A DNA stretch of 56,360 nucleotides. Source: Lachnospiraceae bacterium (lineage in GTDB: Bacteria > Bacillota > Clostridia > Lachnospirales > Lachnospiraceae). The position numbers and the translations under genes were made by a program. Position 1 is the stretch's first letter. Every line of letters begins with the position of its first letter. The stretch spans positions 78,540-134,899 of the forward strand of contig JAAUZU010000026.1 of NCBI GenBank assembly GCA_014804445.1, given 5' to 3'. Under the pieces are notes generated by a model. That model saw nothing but the letters and a program-made list of their open reading frames with translations. It was not told where the DNA came from and ran no database searches. Positions 25,008 through 36,335 of the stretch are shown in pieces.

Positions 25008-27590
25008 TTAAATGTATTTTTTCTCAAACTCTTTTCGTGGCATGGGACGGTCAAAATAGTAGCCCTGCACCATCCTTACCTTCATGCCCTCCAGTACCCT
25101 GTACTGCTCCTCTGTCTCAATTCCTTCCACGCAGATGCTGACACCGATGGTCTCTGCCAGCTCCGCCACCATCTTGATAAAGGACTGCGAGTAAGCGTCC
25201 TCCGCCAAATCCCTGACAAAGCTCTGATCCACCTTGATGACGTCAAAAGGAATCTCCCTGATATGGTTGAGGGAAGAATATCCGGTGCCGAAGTCATCCA
25301 GCGCAATCCGCACGCCAAGTCCCTTGATGCTCGTCAAAATTTCCTTCATCCGCACCATATCGTTGATGGCAAGACTCTCCGTCACCTCAAGGGTCAGATT
25401 GTGCGGCTTTACGCCCGTTTCCACAAGAGTCCGCCTGATGGTTTCCACAATATCCGGCTGTAAAAGCTGCACGACGGAGAGATTGACGTTGACCTTGTAG
25501 CCCGGGTAGCCATTGTCATTCCATTTCTTACATTCCCTGCATGCCTCCTGCAGCACATGGCTGCCGATTGGATTAATCAGTCCCAGATATTCGGCAAGCG
25601 GAATGAATTCTGCCGGCGAAATAAATCCCAATGTTGCGCTGTTCCAGCGTATCAGGGCTTCCGCACCCGTGCAGGGCATCGCCGGCTGGGAAATATCGAT
25701 AATGGGCTGGTAATACACCTCAAATTCTCCGTAACCTGCCACGGCAGCATCGCGCATGTTCTTTTCCATATCAAGCCGCCTGCCGGAATAATCGCCAAGA
25801 CTGTCGGAGTAATGCGCATAACGGTTTTTGCCCATGTTCTTTGCCTCGTACATGGCAATATCCGCCTTCTGGATAATTTCCTGCACATTGTCGCCATCGT
25901 CCGGGAAAGTGACAACTCCCATACTCATGGTACAGTAATACTCCCTGTTGCGAAGATTCCACGGCTTTGCAAACACAGCCTGAATCTCGGCAATGATTTT
26001 CGCAAACTCGGAAAAATTCTCCGGCGGCACTACAATCACGAACTCATCTCCGCCCATGCGGTAACAGGTTGTCCGGATTCCTTCTATATGGGACAGGGCG
26101 CCCGATATTTCCTTGAGCAGCACGTCGCCGTACTGATGCCCGAGCCCGTCATTGATATGTTTAAAATCATCTAAGTCTATGTAGAGCAGGCCGCCCTTTA
26201 CAGCCCGCCTTTTGGCGTCGTCCAAATACCAGGCCAAATCCCGTTCACAGCATATTCTGTTGTAGAGGCCTGTCAGCAAATCCGTGTAAGCCTGCTTTTC
26301 TATTTTTTCCTGATGAAGCTTTTTATCCGTAATGTCGTAGAGGGAATACACCATAACTTCCCTGCCGTCAATCCACGTGGTTTCCGCATGCAAAAGGTCA
26401 TACCACCGCTCCCGCAAAGCATCGTTTACCTCATAGAGCCCGCCCTCCTTGTGGTCACCGAAGCTCTCTAAAAACTGCTCAAATGCGCCATCCGCAAGCT
26501 CCTCCGAAAAAACGCGTTTCAGTCTTTTATTTGCAAAAAGCACCTCGCCCGTTTCCTTGTCTTTGACATAGATGCCGCAGCATACATTGTCAAGAATACC
26601 GGCAAGCCATGCTTCGGTCTCTGCCTGCGGGTTTGATACTTTCTGTCCCGCCAGCATAGTCTGCAAAAGCTTTGTCACATCCGCTGCAAACCTGACCTCC
26701 TGCATGGTAAAGCTCCGGCCGTTCTCCTCTCTCCAAAAGCAGAGGCACATACCTTCCTCGCCTTTACAAAGGGGAAATACCATGTAAGAAGCATTTACCA
26801 CCGGCTTCTCCGAAAACAATGCCTCTTCCTGTTTCGAAATCTTCTCTTTGCCAAAAGGCGAAACCGCACCTTTCTGATACCAGTCCGCCAGAATGTCAAA
26901 CGTCTTTCCTTCTGTATGCAGCCTGCACACATAACCGCACGCCGCCCGCAGATACGCTCCCGCTATGGCAAGCGCCTTCTTCATAACACGCACGGACATG
27001 CCGCCGTGCTCCATAAGCTGTGCAATTCCCGTCAGCGCCTCTATCCGATTGAGGGAATCCTGCGCTTCGCACTCCAAATGGCGGCTGCTTAGATTTTCCG
27101 CCTCTGCGCTGACACGGGAAAGCCGGTTTCGAAACAACAGCAGGCTGCTCTCCCGAAACAAATCCAGCACCCTGTAAAATTCCTGTTCCTTCAGGGAACG
27201 GGAAACACCTTTCAGCTTGTCCCCCGCTTTCACAATGCCCGCTTTGTCAGATACGACGCCCAGCACAATCCAGTTCAGCACCGTCTCGCCCTTTATCCTG
27301 ACGGAAACTGCTGCCACCTTCAAATTGACAGCCTCCGTATCCTCCACCACATATTCCTCCAGCGAGCCCTTCTCCACCCTTGAAAGAATCTGCTCCGTAA
27401 GCTGCGCGGACAGATAAGGCAACATACTCTGCACGTCACCCTCCGCCCCCGAAACTGCGGTCTGCTTTTCCCGCATAGCATCCACCGCGTATGCGCACAC
27501 GCCCGCAGACGCGCATATACTGTCCTGCAAGCGCTGAAGCTCTTCCCTGTCTATGAGATTTTGATAGGAAATCGTATCTCCCAAACTCAC
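25008..27590 (-). CDS. GGDEF-EAL cyclic-di-GMP signalling protein with GAF/PAS-like input
   Basis: About 860 residues. The N-terminal 300 residues look like a GAF-type sensor, then a PAS-like segment (GILDNVCCGIYVKDKETGEV). The GGDEF domain is intact (CYRMGGDEFVIVV), and so is the EAL domain (TGAEALIRWN, DDFGTGYSSLNHIREIP, CVEGIETEEQ). It may therefore make or degrade cyclic-di-GMP. No membrane segment is seen. I chose the GTG at 27590 because GGAGG stands 6 bases before it; longer frames lack such a site. It lies 34 bases upstream of purO. Confidence 0.92.
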   Translation of the reverse strand: MSLGDTISYQNLIDREELQRLQDSICASAGVCAYAVDAMREKQTAVSGAEGDVQSMLPYLSAQLTEQILSRVEKGSLEEYVVEDTEAVNLKVAAVSVRIKGETVLNWIVLGVVSDKAGIVKAGDKLKGVSRSLKEQEFYRVLDLFRESSLLLFRNRLSRVSAEAENLSSRHLECEAQDSLNRIEALTGIAQLMEHGGMSVRVMKKALAIAGAYLRAACGYVCRLHTEGKTFDILADWYQKGAVSPFGKEKISKQEEALFSEKPVVNASYMVFPLCKGEEGMCLCFWREENGRSFTMQEVRFAADVTKLLQTMLAGQKVSNPQAETEAWLAGILDNVCCGIYVKDKETGEVLFANKRLKRVFSEELADGAFEQFLESFGDHKEGGLYEVNDALRERWYDLLHAETTWIDGREVMVYSLYDITDKKLHQEKIEKQAYTDLLTGLYNRICCERDLAWYLDDAKRRAVKGGLLYIDLDDFKHINDGLGHQYGDVLLKEISGALSHIEGIRTTCYRMGGDEFVIVVPPENFSEFAKIIAEIQAVFAKPWNLRNREYYCTMSMGVVTFPDDGDNVQEIIQKADIAMYEAKNMGKNRYAHYSDSLGDYSGRRLDMEKNMRDAAVAGYGEFEVYYQPIIDISQPAMPCTGAEALIRWNSATLGFISPAEFIPLAEYLGLINPIGSHVLQEACRECKKWNDNGYPGYKVNVNLSVVQLLQPDIVETIRRTLVETGVKPHNLTLEVTESLAINDMVRMKEILTSIKGLGVRIALDDFGTGYSSLNHIREIPFDVIKVDQSFVRDLAEDAYSQSFIKMVAELAETIGVSICVEGIETEEQYRVLEGMKVRMVQGYYFDRPMPRKEFEKKYI

Positions 27591-27743
27591 CCTTTTCCTC
27601 CACATACCCTTTCGCTCTGCCGCGCAAACGGCACAATACCATGCATAACAACGTCCTAACCGCATGACCATACACGATAAGATTTTAACATATTTGTACT
27701 GTATCGCGCAACCCATTTACAGTCCCACTCCGTTTTTCTAATG

Positions 27744-27946
27744 GGTAATTTTGAAACATATATTTGCCACTTCCGAATTGCGCCCCTTGTATATGCCAAC
27801 ACAGACCCTTGCTTACCGTCGGTACTTAGCGAGGTATTTTCGAGCTTATGTACCGCTACGGTAAGCTCGGAGCGAAAGCGCGTCTGCGTTGGCATATACA
27901 AGGGGCGCAATGACAACGGCAACGCTTCTGAACTTTGCAATCACCT
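27744..27946. repeat. Long palindromic element, family 1, copy F (core inverted)
   Basis: Arms 27777-27806 and 27882-27911 pair with one mismatch in 30 (GCGCCCCTTGTATATGCC / its inverse). The outer ends GGTAATTTTG and CTTTGCAATCACC are also related. The core is inverted: TTACCGTCGGTACTTAGCGA, GGTATTTTCGAGCTTATGT, then GCTCGGAGCGAAAGCGCG. It lies between guaB's terminator and the GGDEF-EAL gene. Confidence 0.9.
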
Positions 27947-27955
27947 ATATTTCCC

Positions 27956-27983
27956 CAAAAGAAAAAGGAGCCTCACGCTCCTT
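27956..27983 (-). terminator. guaB terminator
   Basis: On the minus strand AAGGAGC, a GTGA/GG loop and GCTCCTT form a hairpin followed by TTTTTCTTTT. It begins 11 bases after the guaB stop codon. Confidence 0.9.
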
Positions 27984-27994
27984 CTCCTTTGCTT

Positions 27995-29470
<1,476 letters not shown>

Positions 29471-29497
29471 TCAAATGAAAAATATGTTAATTTGTAG

Positions 29498-29526
29498 AGT
29501 TTATCAGACTTGAACGCCTCTGTCAA
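29498..29526 (-). promoter_or_regulatory. guaB promoter
   Basis: Minus strand TTGACA (29526-29521), 17-base spacer, TAAACT (29503-29498), about 45 bases ahead of the start codon. Confidence 0.75.
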
Positions 29527-29596
29527 GATGTCACTGCATAAACATGCAGAAATATTTATTCAGGCATATTTATGCCGGCGAGCGCCTGCAGGCGGT

Positions 29597-30094
29597 CTAG
29601 TCTGTAAATACCTTTCGGGGCGATACGTTGCGCAGCGCCTTCACAAGCTCCTCGTTCGGGCTGAAAATAACCTTCTGACTGCCGTCGTAATACATAACAT
29701 AACGTCTGTCAGGCTGTTCCTCCCGCCTAATGCTGTAATCCGCCTCTTTGCCTGTGCGGTTCTTGTAATTGTCAAGATGGTAGGACTTGATAGGTGCAAA
29801 TATCTCCATGCGCTCTACCTCATAAGTTGCCACTCTCTTTCTCCTTGTCTGCGCCATAATCTTATCGACGGACAGCTCCTTATCGAGATACAGATATTCG
29901 TACTCGATATTGGCATTGAGATGGGCAAAATACGCCCCGACACCGGTCACCACTGCCACAATCAAAGCCACGATCACACCAGCCAGTGCCAGCAGGCCAA
30001 ACACCACCGTCAGCATAATAAGCAGGATGCGCAGCAATTTTACAAAGGTGGAAGATTCCGCTTTTACCAGACATTCTACATAAATATCACTCAT
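29597..30094 (-). CDS. Small membrane protein, DUF6106-like
   Basis: 165 residues. It begins MSDIYVECLVKAE and has two adjoining hydrophobic segments (about residues 18-60), then a soluble C-terminal part with RRKRVATYEVERMEIFAPIK and a late VIFSPNEELVKAL. I recall a Clostridial DUF6106 family with this layout but could not check. Function unknown. AGGAG precedes the ATG. It is divergent from the next gene. Confidence 0.72.
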   Translation of the reverse strand: MSDIYVECLVKAESSTFVKLLRILLIMLTVVFGLLALAGVIVALIVAVVTGVGAYFAHLNANIEYEYLYLDKELSVDKIMAQTRRKRVATYEVERMEIFAPIKSYHLDNYKNRTGKEADYSIRREEQPDRRYVMYYDGSQKVIFSPNEELVKALRNVSPRKVFTD

Positions 30095-30321
30095 TTTTTT
30101 CTCCTGTCCTTATCCGTATTCTCTGTCCGCTCTGCACCGGACAAGATATAAATATGATATTACATAATAAAAAAGAAAGCAAGCGAAAGCGCCGCCTTTC
30201 CGTAAATTTATCTTTTTTTTAGAAACTGCTCATATTCCCTTCATTGACAAAGGGGAAACCATACTTTATGATAAGTTTTAAGTTATTTTTATATGTCATT
30301 TCACAAAAGGCAGGTGCTCTT

Positions 30322-31062
30322 ATGGCAGTCATGGACGAATTCAAAGAAGAACGGGCAAATTTAAAAAACCAGCCCTTCAAAAAAAAGCTTTCTTATTTCT
30401 GGACCTACTATAAATGGTATGTGCTCGGCGGAATCGCTGCCGTTGTTTTTCTTATTTCCATCGTTTCCAGCTTTTTTAACCGCACCAATTACGCCCTTTA
30501 CGGCGCAATGCTGAACGGCGTTCCCTTTGAGACAGAGGAAACGTTTTTAAATAATTTTATGGATTATGCCGGAATTGACAAGGAAAAATACGAGGTTTCC
30601 TTTAATACCTCCTTAAGCCTGGAGGGCAATCCCATCGGCACCGCTGAATTTATCACAGTATATATTGCTGCACGGGACTTGGACGTCATTGTGGGCGATC
30701 CCGACAGCTTTTCCCGCTATGCCTACAGCAATGTCTACATGGATTTATCCGAGGCACTAAGCGCAGAAATGCTGGCCGAGCTATCCGAATCAGGCAGAAT
30801 TTACTATATTGATAACGTCGTTGCCACGCAGATAGACGAACTGCAGAGTGCCAACCAATCCGCGGAGGACATTATTCTGCCGGATCCGTTTAAGCCGGAA
30901 GAGATGCAGGAACCCGTCCCCGTCGGCGTAGATATCAGCAACTGCCCCAAATTTACGGATGCCTATTATTATAAAGAAGGTATCTCCTATTTAGGTATTA
31001 TCGCCAACACCAAAAGAGGAGACACCGCCATTAAACTGCTTGAATTTTTACTTTCCGAATAA
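30322..31062 (+). CDS. Single-pass membrane protein of unknown function
   Basis: 247 residues. A basic cytoplasmic N-terminus (NQPFKKKLSYFWTYYKWYV) precedes one membrane span (about residues 37-58). The outside portion, some 185 residues, has an alpha/beta character with LDVIVGDPDSFSRYA, resembling part of a solute-binding fold. Function unknown. The ATG at 30322 follows AGGTG; the longer frame from 30244 lacks a site. It is convergent with gatB, 5 bases away. Confidence 0.75.
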   Translation: MAVMDEFKEERANLKNQPFKKKLSYFWTYYKWYVLGGIAAVVFLISIVSSFFNRTNYALYGAMLNGVPFETEETFLNNFMDYAGIDKEKYEVSFNTSLSLEGNPIGTAEFITVYIAARDLDVIVGDPDSFSRYAYSNVYMDLSEALSAEMLAELSESGRIYYIDNVVATQIDELQSANQSAEDIILPDPFKPEEMQEPVPVGVDISNCPKFTDAYYYKEGISYLGIIANTKRGDTAIKLLEFLLSE

Positions 31063-31066
31063 TATC

Positions 31067-32497
31067 TTATAAGAGTTCTTTTAAAATTTTGTTTATCGCG
31101 GCAGGGTCTGCTTTGCCCTTCATCGCCTTCATGGTCTGCCCCACTAAAAATCCAAGGGCGCGCTCCTTGCCGCCGCGGTAATCCTCCACGGATTTGGGAT
31201 TGGCGGCGATAACCTCCTCCACTGCTTTTTTCAGGGGAGCCTCATCACTTACCATGACCAGTCCCTTTTCTTCCACATACGCTGCCGGATCGATATCCTC
31301 ATCAAACATTACCTCGAATACCTCCTTGGCAACTGTGGAATTGATGGCTTTTGCGTCGGTCAGTTCTATCAGCTTTGCCAGATTTTCCGGTGAAAAACGA
31401 ATTTCCTCCGGCTCCTCCTCACGCTCCTTTAAGAGCCGCAGCGTCTCTCCCATCAGCCAGTTGCTCACCTTTTTAGGCTGTCCGCAGATAGCGGTGGCCG
31501 CTTCAAAAATATCCGCCATATGCTTGGAAGCCGTGATGATTTCGATGTCATACTCGGGAATATCAAATTCTTTTTTATATCTTTCCATCTTTTCCGTTCT
31601 GAATTCCGGCTGTGCATCCTGTATGCGTTTCAGCCAGTCATCATCAATCCGAAGCGGCACCAAATCCGGATCGGGGAAATAACGGTAGTCCTGTGCATCT
31701 TCTTTCGAGCGCATGGCATAGGAATATTCCTTGTTGTCATCCCAGCGCCTTGTCTCCTGTATAACCTTCTTTCCTTCCTCTAAAAGCTCAATCTGACGGG
31801 CGCGCTCACTGTCTATGGCACGCGCAATTGCCTTAAAGGAATTCAGGTTTTTCATCTCCGTTCTTGTCCCGAATGCTTCACTTCCCAGCTCACGCACGGA
31901 AAGATTGACGTCCGCGCGCATGGAACCCTCCTGCAGCTTGCAGTCGGACGCTCCCAGATAGCGGATAATCAGCCGCAGCTTTTCCAGATAGGCAATTACC
32001 TCGTCCGCGCTCCTCATGTCCGGTTCAGACACAATTTCAATCAGAGGCACACCGGAACGATTGTAATCCACCAGCGATATGTCTTCCCACTCATCATGAA
32101 TCAGTTTTCCTGCATCCTCCTCCATATGGATTTCATGGATGCCGATTTTTTTCATTCCGGCAGGCGTCTCTATTTCTACAAAACCGTCACGGCAGACAGG
32201 CAGGTAGAGCTGTGAAATCTGATAATTCTGCGGGTTATCGGGATAAAAATAGTTCTTCCTGTCAAACTTGCAGTACTGCGTGATTTTACAGCCGGTCGCA
32301 AGCCCTACCGCAACCGCATACTCCACCACCTGTTTGTTGAGCACGGGAAGCGTTCCCGGCATCCCCGTGCAGACAGGGCAGGTGTGGGTGTTGGGCGCAC
32401 CGCCAAATGCTGTGGAGCAGCCGCAGAAAATTTTGGTCTTTGTGGCAAGCTCCACATGAACCTCCAAACCGATAACTGTTTCGTATTGTTTTGCCAT
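31067..32497 (-). CDS. gatB: Asp/Glu-tRNA amidotransferase subunit B
   Basis: 476 residues. GatB binds the misacylated tRNA and activates the acyl side chain. Signatures: YETVIGLEVHVELATKTKIF, CPVCTGMPGTLPVLN (a zinc-site Cys pair), DFDRKNYFYPDNPQNYQIS-like KFDRKNYFYPDNPQNYQIS, and a C-terminal YqeY-like helical domain. It is separated from gatA by two secreted-protein genes and by palindromic copy G, which is unusual for gatCAB. The ATG at 32497 follows AAAGGA. Confidence 0.97.
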   Translation of the reverse strand: MAKQYETVIGLEVHVELATKTKIFCGCSTAFGGAPNTHTCPVCTGMPGTLPVLNKQVVEYAVAVGLATGCKITQYCKFDRKNYFYPDNPQNYQISQLYLPVCRDGFVEIETPAGMKKIGIHEIHMEEDAGKLIHDEWEDISLVDYNRSGVPLIEIVSEPDMRSADEVIAYLEKLRLIIRYLGASDCKLQEGSMRADVNLSVRELGSEAFGTRTEMKNLNSFKAIARAIDSERARQIELLEEGKKVIQETRRWDDNKEYSYAMRSKEDAQDYRYFPDPDLVPLRIDDDWLKRIQDAQPEFRTEKMERYKKEFDIPEYDIEIITASKHMADIFEAATAICGQPKKVSNWLMGETLRLLKEREEEPEEIRFSPENLAKLIELTDAKAINSTVAKEVFEVMFDEDIDPAAYVEEKGLVMVSDEAPLKKAVEEVIAANPKSVEDYRGGKERALGFLVGQTMKAMKGKADPAAINKILKELL

Positions 32498-32530
32498 ATA
32501 CAATCGTTCCTTTCCTTATTAACGAATCAC

Positions 32531-32751
32531 AGGTGATTGCGAAAGTTGTTATGCAGCAAGTGTCATTGTGTATATGGTACATTCCAACGCAGACTCGCTC
32601 TCGCTCCGAGCTTACCGTAGCGGTACTAAGCTCGAAAACACCTCGCAAGTCATGCCCGCATGACTTTGGTACCGACGGTAAGCAAGGGTCTGCTTATGGA
32701 ATAACCATATACACAATTCGAAACCGGCTAATATGAGTTTCGCAATTACCT
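32531..32751. repeat. Long palindromic element, family 1, copy G, with an extra hairpin in the loop
   Basis: The outer ends AGGTGATTGCGAAA and TTTCGCAATTACCT pair. The inner arms (GTGTATATGG, TTCCAACGCAGAC) pair with 32689-32715. The core matches copy E, but the apex carries an insertion at 32647-32666 that is itself a perfect 8-base stem around CCCG. It lies upstream of gatB. Confidence 0.9.
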
Positions 32752-32760
32752 GCTGACCAA

Positions 32761-33555
32761 TCAGGGCCAGTAATGGTTTTCCCAGTATTCGTTGAGATAT
32801 ACTGTCCACTCCGGTTCGGACTCTGCAATATAGTCGTACCATCTGCTTCCGCCCGCCTCATGCAGTTCCTTTACAGAAGCAAAGAATCCCGAACACCGGC
32901 CATAACGGTCATCCTCATCCCGTATCCTGTCTTTTGCAATGACTTCTTCCAGCACTTGACGGCGCTGTCCGTCGTCCAGCTCTTCAAACACGACATCCTG
33001 CGCAAGCATTACTTCCAAAAGCATAATGCCGTTGGCACCGGCGTTCCTCTCTTTGTCATATGCCGTCTGTTCCTCTTTATCGGCAAAGCTTTGCGCCGGC
33101 AGCATTTCCTCCGCCATATACGTCTGCAGGAGCGTCTCCGCAAAATCCTTTCTGCTATAGAATTCGTCCACCGCATTAAAGGTCTGCGTGACATAATTCA
33201 AATAGTGTGACGGCTCATTATAGAGATAAAAAGCGGTCAGACCGGAGCGCGGATAGCGCTTTACCAGTTGCAGCAAATCTTTTGTCTCCGCCTGTTTTAA
33301 GGCTTCCTCCGGTATATAAAAGCGTGCAAACATCTCGTCTCTGGAGGCGTTCGGAACCGGCTCTTCCAACACAAAGGGAAAGTCCAGCCTGCCATCTGCC
33401 GAAAGCCATTCCGCCGCAGAATAGGCGGCTTCAGGGCAGGCTTCATAACATATCTGATAGTCCCTGACGGGCGTTTCCTTTTTGCTGCTTCCGCAGGCAC
33501 CAAAAAGCAGCACTGCTGCCATAAGCCATACAAGTATACACTTTTTATTCTTCAT
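32761..33555 (-). CDS. Lipoprotein, paralogue of the neighbouring secreted protein
   Basis: 264 residues with a lipoprotein signal: a basic N-terminus, a hydrophobic stretch and FGACGS with the lipobox Cys at 21. The mature part has FYIPEEALKQAETKDLLQLV, then RYPRSGLTAFYLYN and FNAVDEFYSRKD. The same order appears in the next gene upstream (IPEELLKMMSTEELIVMVEN, YPLL, FNGIMELLSRPD), so the two share a domain. Function unknown. It follows its paralogue by 9 bases. Confidence 0.8.
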   Translation of the reverse strand: MKNKKCILVWLMAAVLLFGACGSSKKETPVRDYQICYEACPEAAYSAAEWLSADGRLDFPFVLEEPVPNASRDEMFARFYIPEEALKQAETKDLLQLVKRYPRSGLTAFYLYNEPSHYLNYVTQTFNAVDEFYSRKDFAETLLQTYMAEEMLPAQSFADKEEQTAYDKERNAGANGIMLLEVMLAQDVVFEELDDGQRRQVLEEVIAKDRIRDEDDRYGRCSGFFASVKELHEAGGSRWYDYIAESEPEWTVYLNEYWENHYWP

Positions 33556-33564
33556 ATCTGCCCC

Positions 33565-34782
33565 CTACCTGTAATAGTATTGAATGCTGCCAGCATTAGA
33601 ATAATACGGGCAAAGGGATTGATAATGTGCAACAATCGGTCCATTACCCCATTTTGAGGTCAAGTAAGGTTCCGGAATATAATTATTATAAGGATTATTA
33701 CTTGACGGAACTGTCACTATCGCGGAGTGTGTACTCCATGTTGCAATATGTCCTGCTGCCGATGGCGAATTTTCCTTTTTATAATTGGGATCGGAAATAA
33801 ATGCCGTCGTATTATTCATCCATAGATACTGATATACATTTGGGTACAAACTCTGCAGCCATGCAAATGAGTGGCAGTTAAATGTCTGAGATGCCACCGA
33901 CACAAGACTTGCATGATAAGTAACAAGCTGACTGGAATATACAGAGGCATCCACGTAAGAGACATTTGTATTGTATGTGCAGGAAACTGCTGTACCATTA
34001 GGCGTATATACCGTATAGGTTGAAGCTCTCGCACTTTGCGCCTCTGGCATGGACTCTATTCCAAATTCTTCTGCCAGTATACTCTCTTCCAAAATCAACG
34101 TATTAAGAAGCAACGCCGCATCTACATTATCAAAATATTCCGAGCACTCTTTTTCTTCTAATTTAGCGCAATAAACTTCTACAAACGCATCTGCACTTTC
34201 ATCATTCTGCTTCAGTGTATCCAGAATCAGCATTTCCAAAATATCAAGCGAACCATGAACCTTACCATCCTCCAATATCCATTCAGAAAATTGTTCATCC
34301 TGTATCAATGCATTCAGCTCACTCACACACTCATCTGTCGATAATATATTGTCATAGTCAATCTTCTGAACCTTAGGAATATCAAAATCACGATACGCCG
34401 CTATCAATTTAGGATAACAATCCGGACGGGACAATAATTCCATGATTCCATTAAATTGAACCTTGAGTCTTTCGTAGCCTTCCTGTAACGAACTATATGC
34501 ATATAAATCGCACAAAAGCGGATAATTTTCTACCATTACAATCAGTTCTTCTGTAGACATCATTTTTAAAAGTTCCTCTGGAATTTGTGTCGCTTCACGC
34601 ATCTCTTCTGCTGTTCCGAGTTCATTCCATTTCTCGCTATTCGGCACTACCGGAAACATATATGCGCCATTTTCATCCATCCAGTTTGCATAACCGTTTT
34701 CACTGGCATATACCGAACTGGACCAAAGAAAAGAAGAAACAGTAATGCACAATCCTATAAGTAACATTTTCGTTTTTTTCAT
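33565..34782 (-). CDS. Secreted protein with shared helical domain and a peptidase-like C-terminus
   Basis: 405 residues with a cleavable signal peptide (VYASENG). Residues 45-240 are the helical domain shared with the next gene. Residues 265-405 contain TFNCHSFAWL, then WSTHSAIVTV, and LTSKWGNGPIVAH. This order of Cys, His and a later His resembles small NlpC/P60- or DUF7689-like cysteine hydrolase folds; that reading is an inference. Strong AGGAGG before the ATG. It is inserted between gatA and gatB, to which it has no evident functional link. Confidence 0.78.
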   Translation of the reverse strand: MKKTKMLLIGLCITVSSFLWSSSVYASENGYANWMDENGAYMFPVVPNSEKWNELGTAEEMREATQIPEELLKMMSTEELIVMVENYPLLCDLYAYSSLQEGYERLKVQFNGIMELLSRPDCYPKLIAAYRDFDIPKVQKIDYDNILSTDECVSELNALIQDEQFSEWILEDGKVHGSLDILEMLILDTLKQNDESADAFVEVYCAKLEEKECSEYFDNVDAALLLNTLILEESILAEEFGIESMPEAQSARASTYTVYTPNGTAVSCTYNTNVSYVDASVYSSQLVTYHASLVSVASQTFNCHSFAWLQSLYPNVYQYLWMNNTTAFISDPNYKKENSPSAAGHIATWSTHSAIVTVPSSNNPYNNYIPEPYLTSKWGNGPIVAHYQSLCPYYSNAGSIQYYYR

Positions 34783-34884
34783 AGACAGCCTCCTATTATA
34801 ATATTTGAATCATACAAATATGCCTTCATTATAATTTTAGCTGCCCGGATATCTCTTTTCCATAGCGTCTGGTGCAAACTTTCT

Positions 34885-36324
34885 TTAATGCCTACCCCCC
34901 TGCTCGTAAGCATACGCCGCGCGCAGAAGCTTCTTTTCCTGAAAGCAGTCTCCGATAAGCTGCACACCGATGGGAAGCCCTTTGCTGTCCATGCCGCAGG
35001 GGATGCTCATCGCCGGCAGTCCCGCAAGATTGACGGAAATGGTATAAATGTCACCAAGGTACATTTTAATCGGGTCTTTGAGGGACTCTCCCAGCTTCGG
35101 CGCGGTGGTGGGCGCAACCGGGCCTAAAATCACGTCATATTTTCGGAACGCCTCGTCAAATGCTTTTTTAATCAATGCCTTGACCTTAAGCGCCTTTAAG
35201 TAGTATGCGTCGTAATAACCGGAGCTTAAGACAAAAGAGCCAAGCATAATCCGTCTTTTTACCTCTGCGCCAAAGCCCTCGCTCCTCGTCTTTTTGTACA
35301 TGCTGTGCAGGCCGTCAAAATCCGGCGTCCGGTAACCGTATTTGATTCCGTCAAAACGCTCTAAGTTGGAACTTGCCTCCGCCGAAGCGATGGTATAATA
35401 TGCCGGAATCGCATACTCCACAAGGCTTAAATCAAATTCCTCCACGACCGCTCCTTTTTCCTGCAGCACCTTTGCCGCCTCTAAAACTGCCGCCCTGACC
35501 TCGCTGTCCAAGCCTTCTCCAAAATAATCCCGTGGAATCCCGACCCGCAGCCCCGCCGCATCGGGAATCAGCGCAGAGGAGAAATCTGTATCCTTTCTCG
35601 CTACGGAAGTAGAATCCTTTAAGTCATGCGACGCCAATACCTCTAAAACGGCAGCACAGTCTGCCACATCCTTCGTCAGCGGGCCAATCTGGTCTAAAGA
35701 CGAGCCGTAAGCAATCAACCCATATCGGGAAACCGTGCCGTAAGTCGGCTTCATACCCACCACTCCACAGAAAGAGGCGGGCTGTCTAATCGAGCCTCCC
35801 GTGTCGGAACCCAGTGCAAAAAAACACTCGCCCGCCGCCACCGCCGCCGCGGAACCGCCGGAAGAACCGCCGGGAACATGCGCAGTGTTGTGGGGATTTT
35901 TTGTCACACCGAATGCGGAAGTCTCCGTAGTGGAACCCATGGCAAATTCGTCCATATTGGTTTTTCCCAATATAACGGCTCCCGCCGCCTCCAGCGCATG
36001 TACCGCCTGCGCAGAAAAGGGCGGCACAAAATTCCCCAGAATTTTGGAGGAACAGGTTGTCAGCATCCCTACTGTGCAAATATTATCCTTCACCGCAACG
36101 GGTACGCCGGCAAGCGCGCCCGAAAGCGTTCCGGCTTCTATTTTTTTCTGCACTTCCTCCGCCTTTTTTATCGCACCCTCTTTGTCAACCGTAACATAAC
36201 AGTGCAGTGTCTCTTCCTTTTCGGCTATATTTTCCAACACGGCTTCCACCGCCTGCACGGATGTCACTTCTCCCGCTTTTATTTTTTCCGCCAGTCCTGC
36301 TGCCGTCAATTCCAGTAAACCCAT
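34885..36324 (-). CDS. gatA: Asp/Glu-tRNA amidotransferase subunit A
   Basis: 479 residues of the amidase-signature family. It releases ammonia from glutamine for GatB. The Ser-Ser-Lys triad is visible: VAVKDNICT (Lys), GGSSGGSAAAVA, and SDTGGSIRQPAS (Ser nucleophile). GRDY-like motifs and the C-terminal GLPIGVQLIGD are present. It starts 11 bases after gatC, with the GGGAGG site overlapping the gatC stop. Confidence 0.97.
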   Translation of the reverse strand: MGLLELTAAGLAEKIKAGEVTSVQAVEAVLENIAEKEETLHCYVTVDKEGAIKKAEEVQKKIEAGTLSGALAGVPVAVKDNICTVGMLTTCSSKILGNFVPPFSAQAVHALEAAGAVILGKTNMDEFAMGSTTETSAFGVTKNPHNTAHVPGGSSGGSAAAVAAGECFFALGSDTGGSIRQPASFCGVVGMKPTYGTVSRYGLIAYGSSLDQIGPLTKDVADCAAVLEVLASHDLKDSTSVARKDTDFSSALIPDAAGLRVGIPRDYFGEGLDSEVRAAVLEAAKVLQEKGAVVEEFDLSLVEYAIPAYYTIASAEASSNLERFDGIKYGYRTPDFDGLHSMYKKTRSEGFGAEVKRRIMLGSFVLSSGYYDAYYLKALKVKALIKKAFDEAFRKYDVILGPVAPTTAPKLGESLKDPIKMYLGDIYTISVNLAGLPAMSIPCGMDSKGLPIGVQLIGDCFQEKKLLRAAYAYEQGGRH

Positions 36325-36335
36325 TGTACACCTCC

